From assembly GCA_003996215.1 (NCBI GenBank), contig QJPP01000689.1, positions 186,001-250,000 of the forward strand: a stretch of DNA of 64,000 nucleotides, read 5' to 3'. A program made the translations under genes and the position numbers. This DNA is from Jaltomata sinuosa. Lineage: Eukaryota; Streptophyta; Magnoliopsida; Solanales; Solanaceae. The notes beneath the pieces were generated by a model that worked only from the letters and a program-made list of their open reading frames with translations, did no database searches and was not told the origin of the DNA. Below, one piece after another: positions 54,379-64,000 of the stretch. The first letter of the stretch is position 1. Every line of letters begins with the position of its first letter.

Positions 54379-56560
54379 TCAAAATTTAAGCTCACCGAGT
54401 TTAACATCAACAAGAGCTCTCGCAGTGGCTAATAATGGTTGCCCTAAGATGATGGGCACCTCAACATCAACCTCACAATCTAAGATCACGAAGTCTGCCA
54501 GGAGGATGAACTTGTCCACCTTTACTAATGCATCAATGAGAATTCCTACTAGGCATTTAATGGACCAATCCGCCATGAGCAAGTGCATAAAAATAAGCTT
54601 GGGTGTACCCAATCCCAGCTTGTTGAAAATAGCCAGAGGCATCAAATTGATGATTTCCCCTAGATCACATAACGCCTTTTGGAAAACAAATATCCCAATG
54701 GTGCACGGTATGGTTAATGCACCCGTATCATCATGATTTGTGGTAACATTGCTTGTCATCATAGCACTACAGTTGTACAAAATCTTGATAGTGCCCACAT
54801 CAATGATATTATTTTTCTTAAGGAGCACCTTCATAAACTTAGCATACCTCGACATTTGTGTCAAGGCTTCAACCAAAGGTATGTTTATAGATATCTTGCT
54901 AAACATGTCAACAAACTTGCTGAATTTTTTATCTTCCTTCTTCTTGTTGAGCCTTTGAGGGTTTCCCTTGGGTAGTGTGGCTGGCACACTTAGAACAAGA
55001 GGAGGATCCTCCTCGACATCAATGGTCTCTTGGGAGGGAGATTCAGCCTCCTCCCTTTCTTTATCAACATCAACACTAACCGGGGTGTTGGGTGCACCAA
55101 GCTTCGCCCCTATCTTTTTTCTTTTGAGCTCTACAACGGCTTCAAAAATGGGTTTTTTTGCCGCAACAACTGGCTCCTCGACAAGCTTGCTTATCACTCT
55201 ACTTGTTCTTCCACTCCTAATGACAATATCCATGACATGGGCATCATTTTTTGTGTTTGCGGTGGCGTCACTAGGTAGTGTCCCTTTCAATCTCGGATTC
55301 ATTTGCATGGAGAGATGATCCATTTGGGCCTCAAGATGTTTGATTGAGGTCGAATGAGAGTTTATGGTTTGATAAAGGGTCGAGATTTCACTTTTAAGCT
55401 CACTATCCCTAGTGTTGGTAGAATTAACTTTCTTCAAAACCAAGGATAGCATGTCCTCTATCCTCGAATTATCGAGATTGCTATTGGAAGGCTTGTATAG
55501 GGAGTACGACTTGTTTGGAGGAACATACGAATTTGGGCTCCGATGATTGAATCTATCAACCTCTCTTTCACGATCTCTCCAATTACCATCCTTATCCTTG
55601 TCTTTGTTCCAACCATGATTCTCATCCCTTAGACAATAATACCCAGGACAAGAACCCGTCGTTACATAGCAAACTTTACCATCCACGATGGTCATAAGCT
55701 CATCGTCATTGGCCCTTATCTTTGAAGTACTCACAACATTCACAGTTTTAGCACCCATTATATGCTTTGCTAAGAGATCAATTTGGGTCATTATCTTAGC
55801 CATGGTCTCATCTTAAATTTCACCTCTTTTTCTAATTTCATTTGTTAAGATGGATGAGGCCGATCCCGAAGTGGGCACATACGCTTCTCTTGTATACCAA
55901 GCTTGGTTGGTCTTGGTCATCCACTCTAAAATAGCTGAGGCACAGAGAAATTGTAAGTACATGAAGGCTCCACCTCTAAGGTTGTTAGACATAGCCTTAT
56001 TCATAAAGTTAAATGATTGGTAGAAGCTTTGAAGCAATACATTGTCTAATAACTCATGATTCGGACACAAGAGAAGCTTCTTTTTGAACCTTAACCAAAC
56101 TTCATGTAGATGCTCATCCGGGAGTTGCCTAAAGTTGGTAATCTCATATCATAGCTGCATCATGCGAGATGGAGGAAAGAATCTTGAAGTGAATGCCTCA
56201 ACCAACTTGGCCCAATTTTATAGACTCGTCCATCAATTCTTCCAACCACGTTGTGGCTTTCCCCATCAAAGAAAAGGGGAATAGGCGCAATCAGATGGAT
56301 TCTTGGGAGATGTTTTGAATAATGTATGGTTGGCAAATCTCCACAAAATTCTGAATATGCCAGTTGACATCTTCATGTGTTGCTCTACCAAATATGCCCT
56401 TAATTTGGATTAAGTGAAGCATGGTGCTAGTCACGTGAAAGACAACATTTCCCACCATGGGGGGTAGGTAGATTGCACCCATACCCCCTTGCATTACAGG
56501 CTCAGCAGCATTGGCATCCATGAAGCCGCCAGCACTTTTGTTGTTGTCAGCTTTGCTCAT
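54379..56560 (-). pseudogene. gag: Element C: gag-protease, frameshifted
   Basis: The start is the ATG at 56560-56558 (MSKADNNKSAGG...). Frame 1 runs to 56291 (gag N-terminus, FHVTSTMLHLIQIKGIFGRATHEDVN). After breaks, 56070-55813 gives MCPNHELLDNVLLQSFYQSF...GGAFMYLQFL, the usual end of the Retrotrans_gag core. The long frame 55803-54379 has the Asn/Arg-rich linker, a coiled-coil (EDMLSLVLKKVNSTNTRDSEL...), GTLPSDA, then protease: IPCTIGIFVFQKALCDLGEIINLMP with the active site D-L-G-E where D-L-G-A is usual, and VPIILGQPLLATARALVD. There is no zinc knuckle. gag and protease share one frame here, supporting a single gag-pro ancestor for this branch. The altered site and frame breaks make it inactive. 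Confidence 0.9.
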
Positions 56561-56666
56561 AGGCTAGCCTGCTAAATCACAACACAAACAACAAACAAAA
56601 TTAAAAGAAACAAGTACTCTCGAAGTGACTTCAAATCAACAATCAAAAATAGCTATCAATTCAAGT

Positions 56667-56683
56667 CCCCGGTAATGGCGCCA
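56667..56683 (-). promoter_or_regulatory. Primer binding site of element C, tRNA-Asp type
   Basis: The minus strand reads TGGCGCCATTACCGGGG, two mismatches from the perfect site in F and G, four bases (AAAA) after the LTR. Confidence 0.88.
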
Positions 56684-56687
56684 TTTT

Positions 56688-58173
56688 TGATAAATGCTCA
56701 AATCGTACTCCCCAAGTATGGAGGCACGACGATCGTCAAGCAAAACACATTTATAAGTACCCAACATGTGTTGAGGTCGTACCCACAAACACTTGATTCT
56801 AGCTATATTAAGATTGTATCGAAATGAGTTCACAAGGAGAGTAAATGCTTAAAACACAAAAGTAAAAGGTTGAGGGAATTGGGATTCTATCACTACAATC
56901 GCAATTTCTAATGAAGCAAATAAGTCAAGTGGGTGTACCAAATTGAGTAGGAGACTAGGGATGTGTATCCAATGGGGCTTTAATGTGGGATAGGGTGTTT
57001 ATCAGTTCATACTTATTCTCGCTTATTGATATAAGTAGCATTGGTCATGAGTATGGTTGTTTATCTCTCGATCAACAACCATATATCCGATAATCCCAGT
57101 TAGAGCATTATCAGTTAAATGAACAAGCAACCAATATCTAGCTTGGGGAGGTCACACTATCTCTAGCTTAGACCCTTAAGTGGGTGATTCTGTCAGTATG
57201 AGCTATTTCTAGCCTCAAATGAGAATGGAGTTCCAATTTCCCACTAGTAATATCACATCTGAAATCATGAAATTCTCTTTCAAGCAACAACATAGTCAAG
57301 TAATGAAAACTAATGTTTGCAACCTCCAATTTTAGGATTAAAACTTGGTAAAACTGCTATATCCATGTCAAATAAGTAATTATAAGCTAGAATTAACAAC
57401 ACCCACACCCATTTGTCAAGCACCCATTATCAACACATCCCTAGACAACTGAAATTAGCCAGTCATAATAAAGGAGAGAGATATACCAAATGGGTAAGTC
57501 ACAATCCTCTTCATTCAAGCTTAATCTCAAGTTCTAAGTTCAATTTTTGTACACAAATGGTTAACCAAGATTTGGAATAGAGAATAGATTGAAATCGTCT
57601 TCTTCTTGGATAGGAAAACTTGTTCTCAAAGTAAAAAGCTCTTCAAAATATTCATGACTGAAGAATGTTATTTATAATTGTGCCTAAATTGTCCTTTTAT
57701 ACTTTCCCAAAACATCATTAATTTTCTTGACAAAATTGCCCTTCGAGTGGTGTGCGGTTTGCACGTCATGATGTGCGCATCGCACACCTTCTTCATCTGA
57801 ACCAGTGACTCAGCCGACTTGGGAGACATCATGCAAATGGAGTATGTTCACACCATGAGTTGTGTGCGACTGCACCCCATGATAGATCCTTCAGGCAATC
57901 AAAAGCTTCATGCGGTGGGAGGTGCAAAATGCACCACAACTTGTGCGTGTTGCACAAGCGCCGCATCTCAGGGAAGATTCTTCATCTTTTTGCAATCACT
58001 TCATACTTCACTCCTTTTAAGATCTTTTTGGGTCCATTTCCTTGTTTTTCATCTTGGATCACAAGTACTTGCATAGACATCAATAAAATCCACAAGAAAC
58101 TCTAAATCTATTAAAAATATAGAAATAATTTGTGGATAAAAGCTCAATAAGTTGGTAGATTACCGACTTATCA
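56688..58173 (-). repeat. Element C 5' LTR
   Basis: 1,486 bp, paired with 47108-48570. TATA box GTATAAAAGG on the minus strand at about 57703-57712, and a palindrome cluster at 57745-57970. Many scattered substitutions between copies show an old insertion compared with G. Confidence 0.93.
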
Positions 58174-59592
58174 ACTGCTCTAATAGGTTGAGCCGACTGA
58201 GCAACAGGCAGAACTGTACCCCATTGGGGGAAATCTCTAGAATCTTGCCCAATAACTCTGCACTCATAACACGGCCATGATGGCCTACCCTTCTTGGATA
58301 AACTAGTTGCACCTGTATGGCTACCACGGCCTGATCCCCTGAAAATTGAAACCCTTGGAGTTTGACCATTGTATCCCTACTGGCTACTCTGACCCTACTC
58401 AAACTGAGAAACACCCAAAGCCTGAAGCAAAGATTGAACCGGTCGACCGTACTGACACTGGTGATGTTGTGGCTGATAACCTCGACCCCACTGGCCTGAA
58501 CCTCTACCACTGTAATGAGAACCACTATAGCTGCCTTGATATCAAGGCCTCTTATCTCTGGCCCCTGGATCATGACGGTGCAAATCCTCTATAGTGAAAA
58601 CATGATCTACTATAGCCTGGAAGGATCAACCGCTAGCAACTAACACCTAAACTGTTTGTCTGAACTCTAACCTCAACCCCCAAACAAATATATGAACTAT
58701 GTCTGGCTCGGTGGGAATAATCATAGCCACAAATGGAGCAAGGTTGTGAAAGCGAGTCTTATACTCAGATACGATCATAGAACCCTGCATATGTCTAGTG
58801 AACTCTTCCCTACGATGCTCTCTATCGCTCTAAGGTATTGTCCATAGAGGCATCATAGAACTCTTCCCAAGGTAATAGAGGTGACAAAGATGGTCTGCAA
58901 GAAACCTGTGCCCTCTACCATAACTTAGTTGGGCCCTCCAGCTGATAGGTAGTGTATCTAACACCGTGAGTCTCCAATAAACCAAAATGGTGTAATATCT
59001 CCTCACAAGTAGAGATAAAATCACAGGGATCCTGACCAGGAGTACCAGTAAGTCTAGGTGGAGCCAATCTCATAAATCTACCCAATGTTTTTTGCTCTGT
59101 CTTTGTCATAGCTGGGCAAGGAGCAAGGGATTGTGCAGCAGATGGTACAGGAATAACCTTAGCATGGGGAGCCGCAGTAGCAGGTTGCGATCCTGAACTC
59201 GGTACATCCAGAGCTGCCCTCTGAGCGGATGTTTGTGCCACATCTAAAGGTTGTCCCTCTATCATACCCAATAACTGAAGAAGTAAACCCCGAATATCAG
59301 ACAAAGAAGCTGGGGCTGAAGCTGGGGCTGAAGCTGGGGCTGAAGCTGGGACAGAAACTGGTGTTGGTACTGCTGGTACCTGAGTTGTCCCCCGATCCAC
59401 AGGCTGCTACTCTTGATTAATCTTAGTCTCATACTCGGGCCCAACCTCGACCCTAGGAGCTGTAACCAGTGTCGCTGCTTGAGCACCTCCCCTAGCTCTA
59501 TCTTTGCAACCTTCTCGGCCCCTAGCTAGAGTTAGGGGTGCTGGAGTCGAAGGTTCGCCCCCGGTTGATGTCGACGATATTATATGAATCAT
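58174..59592 (-). pseudogene. gag: Element B: gag, upstream of element C
   Basis: The start is probably the ATG at 59592-59590 (MIHIISSTSTGG). The frame then has a stop at about 59409 but is otherwise nearly continuous. A Pro/Ala/Ser tract from a 12-bp repeat (59306-59350) is followed by the gag core: KTLGRFMRLAPPRLTGTPGQ, DFISTCEEILHHFGLLETHGV, YTTYQLEGPTKLW stop RAQV (the second Trp codon is now TAG), WEEFYDASMDNTLERDREHRREEF and SEYKTRFHNLAPF. A degenerate knuckle (CYECRVIGQDSRDF at 58271-58230) has His changed to Gln and the last Cys to Phe. Element C begins 56 bases beyond it. Confidence 0.88.
59306..59350 (-). repeat. 12-bp coding tandem repeat in element B gag
   Basis: GAAGCTGGGGCT repeated 3.75 times on the plus strand, encoding APAS units on the minus strand. 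The phase is kept because the unit is a multiple of three. Confidence 0.93.
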
Positions 59593-59790
59593 TTGAGGGA
59601 GAATAAACTAGAACAAGTGAGATTTCAGGAAACCATCATGTATAAGATGCACGGTATAGAATCAAGAAGAGAGTCATATTTCCTAAGATGCCACTATAAC
59701 CTTTCGAAGTTTGAGTACGTACGTCTTCGCCCTGATCTGCAAGACTCTACTAGACATTGTCTCCTATACTGATGAAACTGGTGAAGCTAG

Positions 59791-59802
59791 GCTCTAATAC
59801 CA
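59791..59802 (-). promoter_or_regulatory. Primer binding site of element B, initiator Met tRNA type
   Basis: The minus strand reads TGGTATTAGAGC, one mismatch from TGGTATCAGAGC, three bases from the LTR edge at 59806. Confidence 0.85.
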
Positions 59803-59805
59803 AGC

Positions 59806-62588
59806 TATCACAACCTAATTACTCGGTCATGAGGGCACCTATAACCCTCTCGTAGGTGAACCAATCCCCATAGCACAGAATGGTTAGTAATGTGCTATAA
59901 CAGGCATGCGAAAGAAGAATAAATAAGCAGAAGTATGGGAACAATATAAAGAAATAAGCAACAGGAATGCATAAGCGTAAGCTAAACCAAACACAAAACC
60001 AAGTATCATAATAAAAGAGTCGGTACTAAATATATAGAGTACAAAAGGTCCAAAAGAATATATACATATCTGTCACTGAATAGAAAAAAGAGTACAAGAT
60101 ACAATGGATGATCTAAAAGCTATGCTCAGTCGTCGGGAGCTCACCTTCAGCATCAGATAGTCCAAAAAGTCAGCCCGCACAAGTCGCCATGAATTAGCGG
60201 TGGTGGCCTACACTAGAATCTACACCAGAAAGATGCAGAGTGTAGTATGAGGACCAACAGCTAAGCAACAGATACCCAATATGTATCATAGGCCGACTGA
60301 GCGTATATAAGATATAAAAGCAATAATATAGCAAAAATCAAGAAAACTAGTCACCGAAGCAATGAATAGGTACACCGTAGTTAACACAGAAGGATACAAG
60401 AAGAAACTAACATACTAGGCTAGCTAATAGAAATATACATCATAGAACACATGTGAAGGAAGAAAGAACGCACCAGGGGTCCTTGAAATAACAGTATATA
60501 AAGATAGTTTAAGAAGAAGGAAATATATCGATAACCTCAAGTAAAAAGGGAGAAGGAAAGAAAATAACGATAATCATGCTCGAAAATAAGACTAATAACC
60601 AAGTCAGGCTAGTAATACCACTCTCAAGTCAGGAATAATCCATCGATAGCCTAAGTATAACAATTAAGAGAACCAAAAGTATATAATACAACTCTCAATT
60701 TCAAATCATCGAATGTAGCCACAATAAGGATCAATTTTGCAATAAAATAGTAATAAGTCTACCTATAGTTCCAACGGGTTCCCTTACACATGAGGAACAC
60801 ATACAAGTGAAGACAAACCCTCCGGTATCTCATACTACCAGAGCGTACAATCAGCAAATAGCAAACAAGGGTGGGATCTCTGGCAAATGAATGATATAAT
60901 GGAATAGTGAAAACCATGGGGAACAGTAACTCTGTATGTACCTCCTCTGGCGCTTATGGGCCCAGAAAGTATGATCCATGGAAGGACACAACCCGTATAC
61001 CTCAACTACACTATATACCCCTCTTCTAGAACACTTAGCACATAGCCCCTAGTCCGTATCAGCAAGCTCCATGAAGGTCCTCAACCACATATTAAATCTC
61101 AAGCCTCAATAATAGTTCGGAGTGTGTTTGTATCCAAATACATAGCCAAAGTCTCAATAATGCATGCCTGAAGCCTATCCAAGTCTAAAATAGTGAATCA
61201 AGTCTCAAAAACCTCATCAAGGGTGCTCGAGCATAACCGGGTCTAAAACAGTAGTATAATAATTCTGATGCTCGGCCTGTCTGAGTCTAGTTCTATCTCA
61301 AATCGATAGGAAATCAAATCTAGCAATACGGCCCAGCCGACTCTAGTATAAGTATAAAAATAGTGATAAAATCATCCTTTTAACTCCCTTACCCCAAGAA
61401 GATCCATGAAAATACTTTCAAACCTTTTATAACCATTTTTATCGAAAATGGGTCATCAGGGACATGCAAGGTTTAGAAAACCATCAATAGTCGGCTCAAA
61501 GCCAAATCCATAGTAAAACATGTGGAAATATTCTGTATATGCATGAGAATGGCATATATGCTTAATCACAAACCGTATCCCAATGGCTCATAATCAACCT
61601 ATCAGATCTGCACAGGCTCTAATTGCTCTTCATTATAGATAACTAGCACCACAAACTAATATCAATGTTTGGGACTCGTGAAAATTCCCAAATAACCCAC
61701 CATCTATGTTCCAAAGTCAAATACAAGGCTACGTAGGACCACAAGGGTGATACTATCAACTATAATGAATACTATAATCATCAGAGCAAAGAGGACGGAC
61801 ATGAAGAAGCAGACAAGGTCTAGGGTACCAAGCTAATAAACCCAACCCAAGGATGCTAATTAGTACAATTATAGCCTATATATGTAAAGTCTAGAATGGT
61901 CAGACCGTAACCTACCTGTTGTCCAATGACAAGCTACTGGAATGATGATGTACAAACTTGAACCGCTCTGAGAAGCTCCAAAACAAAGTCAGACTATCAG
62001 AGACATAAACTGCGTGTTAAAATAAGACCAACGATACTCATATTACTATAATTATAGATAGGTCAAAATTCGGGTCACAAGTGGGCCCGTGGTTCCCACA
62101 ACCCAAAGGTGGAAATGAAAAATACTACAATATTCCCCATGTTCTCGGGAGTTCATGCCCCAAATTTGAGAAGAAACGGAACAAGAAAAAGGCTCAAATA
62201 GCCAAAAAGCTACAAGAATTAAAGAGGGAAGTTTAAAGGATTTTAATGAAAATTGACACGAGAACTTACCAATTCAAGAAGACAAGAATGCACCCATATC
62301 AGCAATATATATACCTCCAAGTTAGGGGAGTGAGCAGGTGAAGAAATAGTGATTTTTGGAGCAACAATGGTGGAGAAATCATTGGAGAAGAAGGTGAAAA
62401 AAGGGTTGGAATTTAAAAAGGGAACAACTTAAATAAGCTGCCATGCCCAGGCGCCCCAGCGGCCATGCAGGCACAGGCACGTTGGTGCAGCGATTGCCAT
62501 ATGCTACAGGCGTGCTGGCACCCAGGTGGGCTGGCATGCGTAGGGGTGCTGGAGGCTATGGCCTGGAAAGCATGCAGACATAGGCGGA
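59806..62588 (-). repeat. Element B 5' LTR, truncated in its GC-rich cluster
   Basis: Matches 40030 to about 42755 of the 3' LTR throughout (for example the ATCGATAGGAAATC/ATCAATAGGAAACC words). It stops after GCATGCAGACATAGGCG, where the other copy continues with GC-rich repeats, so about 700 bases of LTR are missing. The next base belongs to a gag gene on the plus strand. Confidence 0.85.
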
Positions 62589-63508
62589 ACCCATCCTAGT
62601 GATACTGAACAATGGCTTGAGCATATGGAGAGGGTATTTGAGTAATTAGAGTGTTTGGATGCTGCCAAATTTAAGTATGCTGTCTCACTGTTACAAAAAA
62701 ATGCTTATGACTAGTGGGTATGTGTACCAAATGCCAAAGCAAAACTTCCAGTGCTTACTTGGGATGATTTTTTTAAAGAATTTATAACGAAGTATGTACC
62801 ACCTATTTATTGTGATGCAAAGAAAAAGAAATTTTTTAACTTAAAGCAATGGAGCATGTCTATTGATGAGTATCAACAAAATTTTCTCTGGTATTTTTGC
62901 TATACTAGAGGTATGCACTCTAAAGGCAGTTTGAATGATTCCATTCGAAAGAATATGGCAATCCTACAATAGGAAAAAATTTGCAAACTAGTTTCAGCTG
63001 CCCTTATTTGGGAAAGAGTTAATAAGGAAGAAGAGAGAAGAAATTAAAATAAATTTAGAAGGCCTAAATCAGATTATGAAGGTCCATTCAAAAGAGGTAG
63101 GTTTGATGATTCCAAGGCCGGTAGTGTTAACAGGTTAGCTCAACATAAGTAAAAAATATCAAATTTTTGACAGCTTGCACTCCAAATTATGGCCAAAGCA
63201 AGACTCGCGTACCCACTTGTGAACAATATGGGAAGAATCACTATGGTAATTATAGGAGGGCTTCTAGTGCATGTTTTAATTGTGGGGAATTTGATCATAA
63301 GGTTAAGGATTGTCCTAATCCTAAACCTGCTCCTTCTTTTCATACTAAAGGTTCAGTTCAGAAACCTGCTACTAATCCTCCTCAAGGCAATAGAGGTGCA
63401 AGATCTAAAAACACAAAAGCAGCGGGTCCAAGTGGAGATAATCAAACTAGTGGGTCAAGAGCAACTAGACGAGCTTATGCCATTAGATATAAGGATGACC
63501 AAGATTGA
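62589..63508 (+). pseudogene. gag: Element D: gag of another Ty3/gypsy element, 5' truncated
   Basis: Starts abruptly inside the gag core: GTHPSDTEQWLEHMERVFE, with stops at about 62638 and 62712. It is then open (62751-62972) with TWDDFFKEFITKYVPPIY, KKKFFNLKQWSMSIDEYQQNF. The C-terminal part at 63167-63508 holds a first degraded knuckle (PTCEQYGKNHYGNY) and a good one, CFNCGEFDHKVKDC (C-x2-C-x4-H-x4-C). The frame ends at 63508. The family differs from A, B and E: gag sequence and knuckle spacing are distinct. Its 5' LTR is not in the window. Confidence 0.85.
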
Positions 63509-64000
63509 ACAAATATGGTTGTCGGTAAATTTCACTTTTTTGGCTTATGTGTTATTACACTATTTGATCCTGGTTCTACACAGTCCTATATTTTCTCATC
63601 CTTTGTTATTCTTGAAAACTTAAAATCTATGATACTTAGCTATGATATTCTTGTCAAAAGTCCTTTGGTTCATCAGGTTGTTTGTAATCATATTTATTGA
63701 GATTGTCCCTTCATGATTAAAAATCTAGTCTTCCCTACTTATTTAATTGAAATGCCTTTCCAAGACTTTGGTGTTATTGTTGGGATGACTTGGCTTTATA
63801 AATACCATGTAGTAGTGGATTATAGGTCAAATCATATGACCTTTAAAGACCCTATATTTTCACACATCATTGTTCAAGGTGAATGATCATTAGCATCTAA
63901 TATTATTTTGGCGGTCTTGGCAAGAAAGATTATTCATCAAGGATGTGATGCCTACCTTTATCATATATTTTATACACGTTTGGGGAGTCCTAACCTCAAG
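63509..64000 (+). pseudogene. pol: Element D: aspartic protease region, running off the window
   Basis: Begins right after gag. It reads CVITLFDPGSTQSYIFSSFV, the retroviral-type protease site in its D-P-G-S-T variant common in gypsy elements, then DCPFMIKNLVFPTYLIEM, DFGVIVGMTWLYKYHVVVDY and MTFKDPIF, the usual second half. Stops at 63698-63700 and about 63884 interrupt the reading. The reverse transcriptase would follow beyond 64000. Confidence 0.82.

Larger units (their letters stand above)
47108..58173 (-). mobile_element. Element C: Athila-like element with gag-pro and a Transposase_32-like ORF, no polymerase
   Basis: LTRs at 47108-48570 (3') and 56688-58173 (5') both read TGATAAGT... 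to ...TTATCA on the minus strand. Flanks ACTAC (47103-47107) and ACTGC (58174-58178) give a one-mismatch target duplication. It has a tRNA-Asp primer site (two mismatches), a gag-pro pseudogene, about 1.8 kb non-coding, a third reading frame, about 2 kb non-coding, then a stem-loop and purine tract. In 8.1 kb of internal sequence I find no reverse transcriptase, RNase H or integrase motif. It lies inside B, between its gag and protease, in the same orientation. Confidence 0.92.
40030..62588 (-). mobile_element. Element B: chromovirus of the A family, about 11.5 kb without its insertion
   Basis: LTRs at 40030-43491 (3') and 59806-62588 (5', truncated). Gene order on the minus strand is 5' LTR, initiator-Met primer site, gag (59592-58174), element C, protease to chromodomain (47107-43502), purine tract, 3' LTR. 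No target duplication can be checked because the right end is lost. The LTR closely resembles that of A in layout and motifs. Stops and frameshifts throughout show that it is inactive. Confidence 0.88.

Noticed and set aside
59780..59810. tRNA-like string next to an LTR
   Set aside because: It is a primer binding site (complement of a tRNA end), with no cloverleaf around it.

Overview
Plant nuclear repeat DNA, almost certainly from a Solanaceae genome (pepper, tomato, potato or tobacco group). That is inferred from the style of the Ty3/gypsy LTRs (ends of the TGTCACGACCCGA type), Tekay/Del-type chromoviruses with C-terminal chromodomains, and a DUF1985/Ulp1-like transposon gene. I see no ordinary host gene, no rRNA or tRNA gene, no CRISPR and no bacterial operon. 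Apart from about 3 kb at 37026-40029, the window is LTR retrotransposon sequence, mostly decayed.

Layout. The left half is a five-deep nest in which every insertion is antisense to its immediate host. Element 0 (Ty3/gypsy chromovirus, +; gag-pol 1-3782, LTR piece 36243-37025) sits in a DUF1985/Ulp1-like gene (37026-38411, -). Element A (-, 3783-36242) interrupts element 0. Element E (+, 14542-35507) interrupts the 5' LTR of A. Element F (-, 17968-29694), an Athila-like gag-pro element, interrupts E between gag and protease. Element G (+, 20309-25195), a gag-only relative of F, interrupts F. E, F and G are bounded by TG...CA-type LTRs with 5-bp target duplications (TGTAG/TGCAG, CCCAG/CCCAG, ATCCT/ATCCT); A has a weaker GAAAG/GGAAG pair.

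The right half is a second nest. Element B (-, 40030 to about 62588) is a chromovirus of the same broad LTR family as A. Between its gag and protease it carries element C (-, 47108-58173), an Athila-like element with gag-pro and a third reading frame resembling the plant Transposase_32 domain, but no reverse transcriptase or integrase that I can find. The 5' LTR of B is cut off at about 62588, where it abuts the gag-protease of another Ty3/gypsy element (D, +) running off the window.

Function. 0, A, B, D and E are dead: many stops and frameshifts, and lost catalytic residues. The only long intact frames are the gag ORFs of G (605 aa) and F (580 aa). C, F and G lack a polymerase, so they could only move with enzymes supplied by another element. 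G is the youngest: its LTRs differ at only four positions by eye. The opposed gag genes of G and F form a long inverted repeat that could produce hairpin RNA. Four LTR families here each carry a GC-rich cluster of short palindromes or repeats, upstream of a TATA-like motif where one can be seen. F, G and C share a 14-nt stem-loop at fixed distance from the polypurine tract.
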